Positions 17,489 to 26,838 of a stretch of 64,000 nucleotides of DNA are shown here, one piece after another (the first letter of the stretch is position 1; each line of letters starts with the position of its first letter). Source of the DNA: Bacteroidota bacterium (GTDB lineage: Bacteria > Bacteroidota > Bacteroidia > Palsa-965); assembly GCA_020402865.1 (NCBI GenBank), contig JADBYT010000002.1:186001-250000 (forward strand), written 5' to 3'. The notes beneath the pieces were generated by a model that did no database searches, was not told the origin of the DNA, and saw only the letters and a list, made by a program, of their open reading frames with translations. A program made the translations under genes and the position numbers.

Positions 17489-18772
17489 ATGAGCCTCGTG
17501 AATCAGAATAATCTCATGTATAACTTCTCGGCCAAGAGCCGCCGCAACCTCATCATTCTGATGGGTTTGGGCCTGCTCCTGATTCTGGCCGGATATCTCT
17601 GGCATACTTTTGCCGGTGATCATGCCGCTGCACATGACGGAGCTGCCGGACACGAAGACCATCATGCAGGCTGGGGCCAGCGTTTTTGGGCCAACCTTCT
17701 TGTAAACGGCTACTTCTTTGGCGGTATCGGCCTTGCTGCTGTATTTTTCTACGCACTTCACTTTGCCGCTCAGGCCGCCTGGAGTCAGGTGTTCCTGCGC
17801 ATTTTCAGTGCAGTAGGCACTTTCCTCCCCATTGGTATGGGCATTGTGCTGCTTGTTATTGCCTGTGGCGATTTGCATTTGCACCACCTGTACCACTGGA
17901 TGGACGGCGATCTGTACGACAAGGCCAGCCCCAAGTACGATCCGATCATCGATCATAAAGAACCTTATTTCAACCGCCTGTTCTTCTACGGCCGTCTGCT
18001 CATTTTCATGGCCGGCTGGATTTACTACCAGAACTGGAGCCGTAAAAACAGCATGCAGGGCGACCTGCTGCGTGGCAACGACATGATTTCGAACTGGAAG
18101 CGCAATATCCGCAATGCGGCAATCTTCCTTGTGTTCTTCGGTTTCACCTCATCAGTTTACAGCTGGGATGCCATCATGTCTATCGACACACACTGGTTCA
18201 GCACACTCTTTGGCTGGTACAACTTTGCCGGCTGGTGGATTGGCGCCATCATTGTGTTTAACATGCTGGTTGTTCATCTCAAGTCGCGCGATCAGCTTGA
18301 GTTTGTAAACCCCAGCCACGTACATGACCTTGGAAAGTGGATGTTTGCCGTGAGTTTCCTTTGGACTTACCTCTGGTTCTCTCAGTTCATGCTTATCTGG
18401 TATTCAAACATCGGCGAAGAAGTGGTTTATTACGCCCAGCGCTGGGAGCAGTACCGCGGTTTGTTCTGGATTACCATGGTGGTAAACTTTGCATTCCCGA
18501 TGCTTGTCCTCATGTCTCGTGATTCAAAGCGTAACAAATCGTTCCTCCTCTTCACAGGTCTGCTTATTTTCTTCTTCCACTGGACCGACACCTTCCTGCT
18601 GGTAATGCCCGGTACAGTTGGTGAACACTGGAATATCGGCGGACTGGAAATAGGAATGTTCCTGTTCTTCCTGAGCTTCTTCATCTTCTGGGTATTCCGT
18701 GCACTGTCTCAGGCGCCGCTGCTCCAGAAAGGTCATCCTTTCCTCGAAGAAAGTTTGCATCACCACATTTGA
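17489..18772 (+). CDS. actF: Alternative complex III membrane subunit ActF
   Basis: 427 residues with about ten membrane spans, second NrfD-like quinone-binding subunit. A His/Asp/Ala-rich loop (GDHAAAHDGAAGHEDHHAGW) lies between the first two spans at about residues 43-62, and LHLHHLYHWMDGDLYD near 130 is family-like. C-terminus ends ESLHHHI. It begins 21 bases after actE and precedes coxB by 41 bases. Confidence 0.94.
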   Translation: MSLVNQNNLMYNFSAKSRRNLIILMGLGLLLILAGYLWHTFAGDHAAAHDGAAGHEDHHAGWGQRFWANLLVNGYFFGGIGLAAVFFYALHFAAQAAWSQVFLRIFSAVGTFLPIGMGIVLLVIACGDLHLHHLYHWMDGDLYDKASPKYDPIIDHKEPYFNRLFFYGRLLIFMAGWIYYQNWSRKNSMQGDLLRGNDMISNWKRNIRNAAIFLVFFGFTSSVYSWDAIMSIDTHWFSTLFGWYNFAGWWIGAIIVFNMLVVHLKSRDQLEFVNPSHVHDLGKWMFAVSFLWTYLWFSQFMLIWYSNIGEEVVYYAQRWEQYRGLFWITMVVNFAFPMLVLMSRDSKRNKSFLLFTGLLIFFFHWTDTFLLVMPGTVGEHWNIGGLEIGMFLFFLSFFIFWVFRALSQAPLLQKGHPFLEESLHHHI

Positions 18773-18813
18773 TATTGAACACGAAACAGCAGAACCTGAT
18801 ATAAACACGCGCT

Positions 18814-19806
18814 ATGAATATTTTAACATACGCTCTCCTCATTCTCGGTGCCGCTGCCATCTGGCAGTTGGTGCGGGTTGTGGAACTTTCTACTAAACTC
18901 AAGGGAGCTGACCCCAACAAGGTAACGGAGAATGACAACCGCCTGAACGGTCGTTTGATGCTTACCTTCATGTTTGCGCTCTTTGCTTTCTGCATCTGGC
19001 AGTTTTTTGAGTACAAAGACCGCTTGCTGCCTGAAGCTGCTTCTGAGCACGGTGTGAAGATCGACTGGTTGATGAATTTTAACTTCCTCATCATCGGTAT
19101 TGTATTTTTCATTACCAATGGCCTGCTGTTTTACATGGCCTACAAATATTATGGCCGCGACGGTGCAAAAGCCACTTTCTATCCCCACAACAACAAACTG
19201 GAAATGTTGTGGACCGGTGTACCGGCTGTAGTACTCTTTATTATCATTTTCCTCGGTATCCGTTTGTGGAATGATACCATGGAGCCTGCTCCCACTACCA
19301 CACGTTTGGTTGAGCTTTATGCACAGCAGTTCAACTGGAAAGCGCGTTATGCAGGTAAAGACAATCAACTTGGTAAGGCCGATTACCGTTTGTCGGGTAA
19401 ATACGAAACCGGTATCGACAGCTCAGATGTGAAAGGTTACGATGATATCATCGTGAATGACACTCTTTTCCTCGAAGTAAATCAGGAAGTGAATTTCCGT
19501 ATGCGTTCACGCGATGTAATTCACAGCGCATTCTTCCCCCACTTCCGTGCACAGATGAACTGCGTGCCCGGTATGGAAACCTGGTTCCATTTTAAACCCA
19601 CCATTACCACCGCCGAAATGCGCAAGAAAACCGGTAATCCCAAGTTTGACTACATGCTGCTCTGCAACAAAATTTGCGGAACGTCGCACTGGAACATGGG
19701 TTTGCTGATTGTGGTAGGAACAAAGGCTGAATATGAAAGCTACATGAGCCGTAGAAAGCCCTATTTCGATGGCCGTCCGTTACCCACAGCTTCAGCCGGA
19801 AACTAA
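18814..19806 (+). CDS. coxB: Cytochrome c oxidase subunit II
   Basis: 330 residues. Membrane spans near the N-terminus and at about residues 45-65, 85-110 and 130-155, then a periplasmic cupredoxin domain. The CuA site is complete: CNKICGTSHWNM (C-x3-C-x3-H-x2-M) near residue 285, with the upstream histidine in DVIHSAFFPHFRAQ. It takes electrons from cytochrome c and passes them to subunit I. Cotranscribed with actF (41-base gap). Confidence 0.95.
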   Translation: MNILTYALLILGAAAIWQLVRVVELSTKLKGADPNKVTENDNRLNGRLMLTFMFALFAFCIWQFFEYKDRLLPEAASEHGVKIDWLMNFNFLIIGIVFFITNGLLFYMAYKYYGRDGAKATFYPHNNKLEMLWTGVPAVVLFIIIFLGIRLWNDTMEPAPTTTRLVELYAQQFNWKARYAGKDNQLGKADYRLSGKYETGIDSSDVKGYDDIIVNDTLFLEVNQEVNFRMRSRDVIHSAFFPHFRAQMNCVPGMETWFHFKPTITTAEMRKKTGNPKFDYMLLCNKICGTSHWNMGLLIVVGTKAEYESYMSRRKPYFDGRPLPTASAGN

Positions 19807-19865
19807 AAACGTTAAACAAAACAACAATACCGCCCTTTACGGGTTTTCCCAATAAAGCGCAGTTG

Positions 19866-19873
19866 TAAATTTG
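19866..19873 (+). promoter_or_regulatory. Internal promoter element before coxA
   Basis: TAAATTTG, an exact -7 consensus match, ends 26 bases before the coxA ATG. With the 93-base gap after coxB it suggests coxA can also be transcribed on its own. Confidence 0.45.
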
Positions 19874-19899
19874 AAGGGACAGATCAAATTAAAGCAGAT

Positions 19900-21747
19900 A
19901 TGGCAAAAGATCTTCATTCACACAGTCACCTCCACGCAGAAACACTTGCGACCGACGTGCATGTGCACCATGATCACCACGACGATCATCACCATGAGGA
20001 GTCGTTCGTGCAGAAGTATATCTTCAGCATGGATCACAAGGTAATTGCCCGCCAGTTTTTGATTACCGCCGTTATTATGGCCGTAATTGCAATGGTGATG
20101 TCAATTGTATTCCGTCTTCAGCTTGCCTGGCCGGGAGAGTCTTTCAGTTTCATCAATGCCGTAATGGGCGATAAGTGGGGCCCTGATGGCGTACTCACGC
20201 CTGATGCTTACATGGCGCTGGTGACCATTCACGGAACCATCATGGTGTTCTTTGTACTCACCGGTGGTCTTTCGGGTACATTCAGTAACCTGCTTATTCC
20301 ATATCAGATTGGTGCCCGCGATATGGCATCAGGATTCATGAATATGCTGTCGTACTGGTTCTTCTTCCTCTCAAGTGTGGTAATGGTAGTTTCCCTCTTT
20401 GTGGAAAACGGTGCCGCTTCAGGTGGTTGGACAGTTTACCCGCCGCTTTCGGCGCTTGAACGAGCCATGCCCGGTTCAGGCTTGGGTATGACATTGTGGC
20501 TTGTATCCATGTCGTTGTTTATTGTATCATCGCTGCTTGGCGGTTTGAACTACATCATCACTGTACTCAACTTCCGCACCAAGGGTATGAAAATGACCCG
20601 AATGCCGCTTACGGTTTGGGCGTTTCTTGTAACGGCCATTCTTGGTGTACTTTCATTCCCTGTACTTTTCTCTTGCGCGCTTCTGCTCATCTTCGACCGC
20701 AGTTTTGGTACAAGCTTTTATCTTTCCGACATCTTCCTGAACGCAGATACCGCACCGCTTGAGCAAACCGGTGGCAGCCCGATTCTCTTCGAGCACCTTT
20801 TCTGGTTCCTTGGTCACCCGGAAGTATATATTATCATTCTCCCGGCTCTCGGTCTTACCTCAGAGGTTATTTCGGTAAATGCGCGTAAACCTATTTTCGG
20901 TTACCGCGCCATGATTACCTCCATTCTGGCCATTGGTTTCCTCTCGTTCATTGTATGGGGTCACCACATGTTCATTACCGGTATGAATCCGTTCCTCGGT
21001 TCGGTGTTTGTGTTTACCACGCTGCTCATTGCCATTCCGTCGGCTGTTAAAGCGTTTAACTACATTACTACACTCTGGAAAGGGAATATCCAGTTTACAC
21101 CTGCCATGCTTTTTGCCATCGGTCTCGTGTCAACCTTTATTTCGGGTGGTGTTACCGGTATTATCCTTGCCGACTCTGCGCTTGACATTCCTGTGCACGA
21201 TACATACTTCGTAGTAGCTCACTTCCACATTGTAATGGGTGTGTCGGCCATTCTGGGTATGCTTGCGGGTGTATATCACTGGTTCCCGAAACTGTTCCTG
21301 CGCAAGATGAACAAGAACATGGGCTACATTCACTTCTGGATTACATTCGTTAGTGCCTACGGTGTGTTCTTCCCGATGCACTTCCTCGGTTTAGCCGGTG
21401 TGCCGCGTCGTTACTATCAGAACACCGCTTTCCCGATGTTTGATAATCTTCAGGATATCAACGTACTGATTACGGCATTCGCCATTCTGGGTGCCATTGG
21501 TCAGCTCATCTTCCTGTTCAACTTCTTCTACAGCATGTTCCGTGGCCCGAAAGCCGAGCAGAACCCCTGGGGTTCAAATACGCTCGAATGGACCACGCCC
21601 ATGGCGCATACACACGGCAACTGGCCCGGTGCATTGCCCGAAGTTCAGCGTTGGCCTTATGATTACAGCAAGCCGGGAGCTGAACATGATTTCATTCCGC
21701 AAACAGTTCCTCTCGCAGCTGGCGAAGTGGACGGCGGTGGTCACTAA
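19900..21747 (+). CDS. coxA: Cytochrome c oxidase subunit I with histidine-rich N-terminus
   Basis: 615 residues, catalytic heme-copper subunit with about twelve membrane spans. Key sites are visible: HGTIMVFFVLTGG (low-spin heme ligand), HPEVYIIILPALG (CuB histidine and cross-linked tyrosine), GHHMFITGMNP (CuB ligands) and VAHFHIVMG (both heme ligands). The first 40 residues are unusually rich in histidine, Asp and Glu (HVHHDHHDDHHHEE), which may bind metal. Subunits III and IV are not next door. The gene is followed by a strong terminator. Confidence 0.97.
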   Translation: MAKDLHSHSHLHAETLATDVHVHHDHHDDHHHEESFVQKYIFSMDHKVIARQFLITAVIMAVIAMVMSIVFRLQLAWPGESFSFINAVMGDKWGPDGVLTPDAYMALVTIHGTIMVFFVLTGGLSGTFSNLLIPYQIGARDMASGFMNMLSYWFFFLSSVVMVVSLFVENGAASGGWTVYPPLSALERAMPGSGLGMTLWLVSMSLFIVSSLLGGLNYIITVLNFRTKGMKMTRMPLTVWAFLVTAILGVLSFPVLFSCALLLIFDRSFGTSFYLSDIFLNADTAPLEQTGGSPILFEHLFWFLGHPEVYIIILPALGLTSEVISVNARKPIFGYRAMITSILAIGFLSFIVWGHHMFITGMNPFLGSVFVFTTLLIAIPSAVKAFNYITTLWKGNIQFTPAMLFAIGLVSTFISGGVTGIILADSALDIPVHDTYFVVAHFHIVMGVSAILGMLAGVYHWFPKLFLRKMNKNMGYIHFWITFVSAYGVFFPMHFLGLAGVPRRYYQNTAFPMFDNLQDINVLITAFAILGAIGQLIFLFNFFYSMFRGPKAEQNPWGSNTLEWTTPMAHTHGNWPGALPEVQRWPYDYSKPGAEHDFIPQTVPLAAGEVDGGGH

Positions 21748-21766
21748 GCAATCCTGTTACCATTCC

Positions 21767-21800
21767 AAAATGGCTGTCTGTTTTCAGGCAGCCATTTTTT
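21767..21800 (+). terminator. Terminator of the act-cox operon
   Basis: AAAATGGCTGTCTG pairs with CAGGCAGCCATTTT over 14 positions (one G-U), loop TTTT, followed by more T. It lies 20 bases after coxA. Confidence 0.85.
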
Positions 21801-21838
21801 ATGTGCGATTTGCATTCAACTTTGTATCTTCATCAGGC

Positions 21839-22507
21839 ATGAATTTCCGACTCCTTCTGCTTGTAACAGTGGTAATGCTGACGAATGTGCTGCGTGCGCA
21901 GATGCTGAGTATGGATACCTTGCGCAACTGCATCAACCGCAAGGTGGCATTTACGGCCATGTTTGATACGCGCAAGTCGTTTATCAATTCGCAGAATGCC
22001 CGTATCTGGGGTTTTAAATTCGGCGCTGATTTTGGTAACCGTCTCACCATAGGCGGAGGCTGGAACACACACACGCCCAGCATTTCAAAACCGGTATTTG
22101 TAACTGATTCGCTCGGTCAGCCCGATACGGTGCAATCGTTTTTAAAGCTCGATTACATCAGTTACTTTATCCGCTATGTGTTTTACAAGAGCAAGCGCTG
22201 GAAGTTCAGTGTAATTCCGTTTCAGTTGGGTTTTGGTAATTCGCGGTATGAGTACTCCTACCAGTCAGGGCCTCAGGTTGTGGGTCAGCGCAGGGTAATA
22301 ATCTATGAAACTGGTATATCAGGTTCATTTAAAATATTCAGATGGTTTGGCGTGGGAGCCGATCTGGGCTTGCGTGTAATGCTCAGAAACAACAAGGCAT
22401 TGAGTGAGAATTTCAATTCGCCTATTTATTCGTTTTATACAATTATATACTGGAGTGAGTTGTATAAAATGGCTTTCCCGAACACGAAACTTGCTAAACG
22501 TTTATGA
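21839..22507 (+). CDS. Exported outer-membrane-like protein of unknown function
   Basis: 222 residues. MNFRLLLLVTVVMLTNVLRAQ is a signal peptide. The mature protein alternates amphipathic beta-like segments (FKFGADFGNRLTIGGGW, FSVIPFQLGFGNSRYEYSY, WFGVGADLGLRVML), in keeping with an outer-membrane beta-barrel, but I cannot assign a family. The stop overlaps the start of the next gene (ATGA), so the two are translationally coupled. The frame stays open far upstream, but those residues overlap coxA out of frame and are not real. Confidence 0.7.
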   Translation: MNFRLLLLVTVVMLTNVLRAQMLSMDTLRNCINRKVAFTAMFDTRKSFINSQNARIWGFKFGADFGNRLTIGGGWNTHTPSISKPVFVTDSLGQPDTVQSFLKLDYISYFIRYVFYKSKRWKFSVIPFQLGFGNSRYEYSYQSGPQVVGQRRVIIYETGISGSFKIFRWFGVGADLGLRVMLRNNKALSENFNSPIYSFYTIIYWSELYKMAFPNTKLAKRL

Positions 22508-23886
22508 ATAATGTGGCAATTGTTTTTCCGGGCAGTCAGTTGCTGGCCGAAAAACTCTACAGGCAGCGCTGGTGGTGGATAATGTCTTTTGCCATTACAT
22601 TGCTGTGGAGCTTTTGTTATTACTACACCAGACAACTAATTGATATACTCCCCTTTCATAATGAAGAACTAAGCTGGGGCTTGGAGCGTTTTTTTCAAGT
22701 TGGAGTAGCCGGAGGTTATATTCATCTCAATTTATTTCTGAGCATACTCTTTATCGTGCTTACATCACACTTGTTTAAAGGACTGCAACGTGTTTGTTTT
22801 CCCGGGAAAAAACCAGTGCGTTTTTTGATGTTTCAGCCTGGCCGGATGATTGAGCTGCTTGAGGAGATAAACAAATCTGATGCATCGGTATTACAAAAAA
22901 AGGAGAAGCATTTCTGGAATACACTTTTTGCATTCATTCAGCCGGTATATCTTTTCATAGGGATATTTCCAATTGTGTCAAAGCTCTATGCAGCAGGTTT
23001 AGTTACAGAATGGGTTAGTATTGTTTTTTATTCCATTCAATTTTTTGCCTCAATAAGCTGGATAATTGTATTGTTCAATGTGTTCAGTATTTTCCATCCG
23101 CGTTTCACGCACCTCATGCCTGTGCATCAGCCACAGTACCAAGTGTCTGAAGAAGAAAAGGAAATAGTAAAAAAGAAGATCGATCTTCTTCGGAATGTCC
23201 GTTTGAAGCCGCTTGTGTATCAGATTCTCGGTCTTCTGGCAATTGTATTCGCGTTAAGTGGCTATATCGACTGGAATTCTTTGCTGACACAGGTACAAAT
23301 GCTTTCTGAAGTTCATTTGCTGAACAGGGTGAGTCTGTTTGCCGCTCTGGCGCTAAGCGGTTTTTTGTTGTACTACTTAACTGTACTCATCAGGCTCACG
23401 CATATTTTTGAAAATACGAAAACATGGTTAAACTGGCTGGTGGTGGTATGCTACCTGATGCCTGTGCTGGCTACCGCCAGTCGTATTTATGCGATTGTAA
23501 AATCGTCACTCCGGTGGAATAAGTCAATTAATGAAGGAGAGTTTGGTTACAGCCTCCGGTTATCCGATGGTGTTTCAATCTGGTGGGCTATTGTGTTTGC
23601 ACTATTCTCGTTATACAATACGGGTTATTTTATTGAGTTTTTTGTAGAGCACGCTCATCCGTTTTATCAGGCATCGTGGCGAAGCGAGGTGTATAATCTT
23701 GTATTTCCTTCAGGGCTTATCCTGCTGCATGTGTTTATGCTCTTGCTTGTGGTGTATAACCATGAGCTGGAAGAGAAATGCAAACTAGCTGCGGATGAAC
23801 TCGAGCAGTCATACTTTCCGCAACTGCACGATGCTGTTGACAAGCACACAATTGAGCCGTCGCACCCGGATGCAAGTGCAGAATAA
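22504..23886 (+). CDS. Polytopic membrane protein of unknown function
   Basis: 460 residues with about eight membrane spans, first at about residues 24-42, then around 70-90, 140-165, 170-195, 235-255, 275-300, 315-335, 355-375 and 405-425. Long polar loops include a basic region at about 95-135. The C-terminus is charged and cytoplasmic or periplasmic (LEEKCKLAADELEQ). Overlaps the preceding beta-barrel-like gene by 4 bases, suggesting a joint envelope role. Family not recognised. Confidence 0.65.
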   Translation: MNNVAIVFPGSQLLAEKLYRQRWWWIMSFAITLLWSFCYYYTRQLIDILPFHNEELSWGLERFFQVGVAGGYIHLNLFLSILFIVLTSHLFKGLQRVCFPGKKPVRFLMFQPGRMIELLEEINKSDASVLQKKEKHFWNTLFAFIQPVYLFIGIFPIVSKLYAAGLVTEWVSIVFYSIQFFASISWIIVLFNVFSIFHPRFTHLMPVHQPQYQVSEEEKEIVKKKIDLLRNVRLKPLVYQILGLLAIVFALSGYIDWNSLLTQVQMLSEVHLLNRVSLFAALALSGFLLYYLTVLIRLTHIFENTKTWLNWLVVVCYLMPVLATASRIYAIVKSSLRWNKSINEGEFGYSLRLSDGVSIWWAIVFALFSLYNTGYFIEFFVEHAHPFYQASWRSEVYNLVFPSGLILLHVFMLLLVVYNHELEEKCKLAADELEQSYFPQLHDAVDKHTIEPSHPDASAE

Positions 23887-23890
23887 GCGT

Positions 23891-23898
23891 TACTTTTG
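23891..23898 (+). promoter_or_regulatory. Promoter element immediately before ruvB
   Basis: TACTTTTG, an exact -7 match, ends 6 bases before the ATG at 23905. Transcription would start at or next to the start codon, so the message may be leaderless. Confidence 0.5.
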
Positions 23899-23904
23899 TA
23901 CAGC

Positions 23905-24939
23905 ATGTCAATGAACCCGAACATAGATCCCGAAAGCGAGCGCCTGACGCCCGCCGAAAAGGAAGTGGAGCGCATGCTGCGTCCGCAGGATTTTTCTGAT
24001 TTTTCGGGGCAGGATGCGGTGGTTGACAACCTGAAAGTATTTGTGGCTGCGGCCAAACAACGCGGCGAAGCACTTGACCACGTGCTTTTGCACGGGCCTC
24101 CGGGTTTGGGCAAAACCACACTGGCCAACATTGTGGCGCAGGAGCTTGGCGTGAACATCAAAATTACTTCCGGCCCTGTACTTGATAAGCCGGGCGATCT
24201 GGCCGGACTGCTTACAAATCTTGAGCAGTTCGATGTGCTTTTCATCGACGAAATTCACCGGCTTAGTCCTGTGGTGGAAGAGTATCTCTACTCGGCCATG
24301 GAAGATTACCGCATTGATATCATGCTCGACAGCGGCCCCAATGCGCGCACGGTGCAGATTAGTCTCAATCCGTTTACACTGGTGGGTGCAACCACACGCT
24401 CAGGCCTGCTTACTTCGCCATTGCGCGCGCGCTTTGGCATTACGTCGCGACTGAGCTATTACGACTCCAAATTACTCAAGCGTATTGTGGAGCGTTCGGC
24501 CGGCATCTTAAATGTACCCATTGCCGAAGAGGCCGCCTACGAAATTGCCCGGCGCAGCCGTGGTACACCGCGTATTGCCAATGCACTGCTGCGCCGTGTG
24601 CGCGATTTTGCGCAGATAAAAGGCAACGGCGAAATTGATCTTGAAATTGCACACTACGGCCTGCAGGCTCTCAATGTAGATAAGAACGGCCTCGACGAAA
24701 TGGACATCCGCATTCTCAGCGCCATTATCGACAAGTTTAAAGGCGGGCCGGTGGGCATTACCACCATTTCCACCGCAGTAGGCGAGGAGGCCGGCACGAT
24801 AGAAGAAGTATATGAGCCGTTTCTGATTCAGGAAGGCTACCTCATACGTACACCGCGCGGCCGGCAGGCCACCGAGCAGGCCTACAAGCACCTGGGGCGG
24901 CTTTCGCAAATGAACCGCGGCACGTTGTTTGGCGAATAA
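23905..24939 (+). CDS. ruvB: Holliday junction branch migration DNA helicase RuvB
   Basis: AAA+ motor that drives branch migration with RuvA at recombination intermediates. About 344 residues, normal length. Walker A is GPPGLGKTT, Walker B LFIDEIH, sensor 1 GATTRSGLL, arginine finger region LRARFG, and the C-terminal winged helix ends with [13 protein letters not shown]. Start could be 23905 or 23911 (both ATG); an upstream TTG at 23896 falls inside the promoter element and is unlikely. A strong bidirectional terminator follows. Confidence 0.97.
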   Translation: MSMNPNIDPESERLTPAEKEVERMLRPQDFSDFSGQDAVVDNLKVFVAAAKQRGEALDHVLLHGPPGLGKTTLANIVAQELGVNIKITSGPVLDKPGDLAGLLTNLEQFDVLFIDEIHRLSPVVEEYLYSAMEDYRIDIMLDSGPNARTVQISLNPFTLVGATTRSGLLTSPLRARFGITSRLSYYDSKLLKRIVERSAGILNVPIAEEAAYEIARRSRGTPRIANALLRRVRDFAQIKGNGEIDLEIAHYGLQALNVDKNGLDEMDIRILSAIIDKFKGGPVGITTISTAVGEEAGTIEEVYEPFLIQEGYLIRTPRGRQATEQAYKHLGRLSQMNRGTLFGE

Positions 24940-24940
24940 A

Positions 24941-24972
24941 AAAAAGGCCGGTATTTGCTTACCGGCCTTTTT
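24941..24972 (+). terminator. Bidirectional terminator between ruvB and a T9SS protein gene
   Basis: AAAAAGGCCGGTA (24941-24953) and TACCGGCCTTTTT (24960-24972) pair over 13 positions with a 6-base loop. It works for both convergent genes. Confidence 0.9.
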
Positions 24973-24989
24973 CATTATTCGCAATACAA

Positions 24990-25733
24990 TTAGTGCACAA
25001 CAGCAATGCGCCGGGTGCCGATAATCTTTCCTTCGGAAACAAGTGTACAGATATACACCCCTTCTGGTAAAGTTGCCGTGTTGGCTACATGAATGCCCTG
25101 CGGCGCACTAAGTGTGGTGGCAGAAACAAGTTCGCCAAGTGCATTGTACATATTGAATACACCGGCAGCTTGTGTACCGGTATTGTATGCAATTGCGCAC
25201 GATGCGGACGACGGATTGGGCATGGGAGCCGAAAGTGTGGTGATGGATGAAGTTTCGGCAATACCTACTGCGCCGGTAGTTACATGATAATGTACCGTGA
25301 AGTAAAATGAGTCGCTCGGATTGTCAAAGCTGTAAATCGAATACAATACGGTGGTTACACCCGGAACAGAATTCGTTTTATAGTGCAATGCAAGACCTAT
25401 GCGTGCTGCAGCGCCCACGAAGAACGGACTGCAAACATTATCACCTATCCCTGTACATTCAAAATCAGTGCAGAAGTACACATCAGCACCAGGGTCGGCA
25501 TGAGCAAGAATGGTGCGGCGAATCTGGAATGAATCTGCAACTGTGTTATTCAGGTTAACACTGAAATCGCGTTCATCGTGATACAGGTAAGGTCCGTTAG
25601 TGGCCGGTATCCAATAATGCAACACATCATTTTGAATCAGTTGATAACCGGTTTCGTCAGAAGTAACTGTAGCTGTTTGTGCAAAGCTATATTGACATAG
25701 TGCTACGCTGAAGAGTATGATGAGCTTTTTCAT
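24990..25733 (-). CDS. T9SS type A secreted protein, paralogue of the next gene
   Basis: 247 residues with signal peptide MKKLIILFSVALCQYSFAQ. The body is a beta-rich domain with the cysteine pattern FCTDFECTG. The last 70 residues form a type A sorting domain: PMPNPSSASCAIAYN, then VFNMYNALGELV and LPEGVYICTLVSEGKIIGTRRIAV. It would be exported by T9SS and attached to the surface or released. The upstream gene encodes a protein of the same architecture and similar domain, so the pair arose by duplication. Function unknown. Confidence 0.85.
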   Translation of the reverse strand: MKKLIILFSVALCQYSFAQTATVTSDETGYQLIQNDVLHYWIPATNGPYLYHDERDFSVNLNNTVADSFQIRRTILAHADPGADVYFCTDFECTGIGDNVCSPFFVGAAARIGLALHYKTNSVPGVTTVLYSIYSFDNPSDSFYFTVHYHVTTGAVGIAETSSITTLSAPMPNPSSASCAIAYNTGTQAAGVFNMYNALGELVSATTLSAPQGIHVANTATLPEGVYICTLVSEGKIIGTRRIAVVH

Positions 25734-25751
25734 GATCACATAGGGGTAAAA

Positions 25752-25788
25752 ATAATAAAGCGATGCCATTATGACATCGCTTTATTAT
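25752..25788 (-). terminator. Terminator between the two paralogous T9SS genes
   Basis: ATAATAAAGCGATG (25752-25765) pairs perfectly with CATCGCTTTATTAT (25775-25788), loop 9 bases. On the minus strand the stem is followed by a T-rich run, so it ends the gene at 25802-26554. Confidence 0.75.
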
Positions 25789-25801
25789 ATGATTGAATGG
25801 A

Positions 25802-26554
25802 TTAGTGAGTTACGGCCAAACGTTTGGTGGCAAGCTGACGACCGTTGTTGGTGAGTGTGCAGAAGTACACACCGGCGGGCAGCGTGGAAACATCCATACG
25901 AATGGTGCCTTCGGCAGAGGTGATTTCAGTTTCGAGAACGGCAGCACCAAGCATGTTGTACACCACAAGTTTAGCGTCAGTAGGTTGTGTGGTGCCCATT
26001 TTGAAGTTGATGGCAAACACATCGCTGGCCGGATTGGGCTGCGGGTTGGAAACAGAAGGCTTAACCAGGTTGGTTGTAACGCCGGCGGGGCCATTTACTA
26101 CATTATACTCAAGGGTGAGCATGAGTGAGTCATTTACGTTGTTGATGTCGTAAATGGTATAGCTCACGCGTGTAACGCCGGTCATACCGCCAGTGTTGTA
26201 ATCGAGCGAAAGATCAAAAGAGGCATTGCTGTTCATGGGAATGTTATAGGACAGCATTTGGCCGGGACCATAGCAATTCTGATCGGTGCAGAATGTGGTT
26301 TGCGCAGAGGCATTAGCCAGCGTAATATTCATTTTACGCACCTTGAAAGTTTTGGTCATGTTTGAAATGTTGCTCACTGTAAAGTGGCGAACATCAAGCC
26401 AGGGGCTAGAGCCATTCATGGCCGGAATCCAGTATGTAATGGTTGAACCGTTGGCTACAATACCACCGCTTTCCTGATTTTCTACACGTACACTTTGCGC
26501 GGCAGCAGGAACACTGAAGGCAGCAAGGGCGAAGAGAAGTAATGCTTTTTTCAT
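25802..26554 (-). CDS. T9SS type A secreted protein, paralogue of its neighbour
   Basis: 250 residues with a clear signal peptide (MKKALLLFALAAFSVPAAAQ). The body shares with the downstream gene the pattern YWIPAMNG near residue 42 and FCTDQNCYGPGQ near residue 88, then YTIYDINNVNDS. A type A sorting domain closes it: NPQPNPASDVFAINF, LVVYNMLGAAVLE, LPAGVYFCTLTNNGRQLATKRLAV. Function unknown; surface or released protein. Despite proximity, a terminator lies between the two copies, so they are separately ended. Confidence 0.87.
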   Translation of the reverse strand: MKKALLLFALAAFSVPAAAQSVRVENQESGGIVANGSTITYWIPAMNGSSPWLDVRHFTVSNISNMTKTFKVRKMNITLANASAQTTFCTDQNCYGPGQMLSYNIPMNSNASFDLSLDYNTGGMTGVTRVSYTIYDINNVNDSLMLTLEYNVVNGPAGVTTNLVKPSVSNPQPNPASDVFAINFKMGTTQPTDAKLVVYNMLGAAVLETEITSAEGTIRMDVSTLPAGVYFCTLTNNGRQLATKRLAVTH

Positions 26555-26838
26555 CTTAGTTATATTAGATAGTTATGTTGAGCAGAGTCAAATATACGAA
26601 AACTGTTTTTGAATGTTACTTACCTCTTATAAAGAAAATTCGACCAGTTATCAGGTTGAAATTCCGGCCGGGATACAGCTAATTTGTTTTAGTGCTGAAA
26701 ATCAATTAGTTGTGATATTTACTGCTGTTAATCAGTGAGCTAAAATTGTTAGTTGAAGGATAAATTATTTGTTTCTTTGCAGGAACTGATTAATTTAGCC
26801 CCTCGTTGCATAAAAACACATCAACAAATCTCAAAAAC

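Noticed and set aside
21491-21838. Upstream extension of the gene at 21839
   Set aside because: The extension overlaps coxA out of frame and the operon terminator; a signal peptide begins at 21839.
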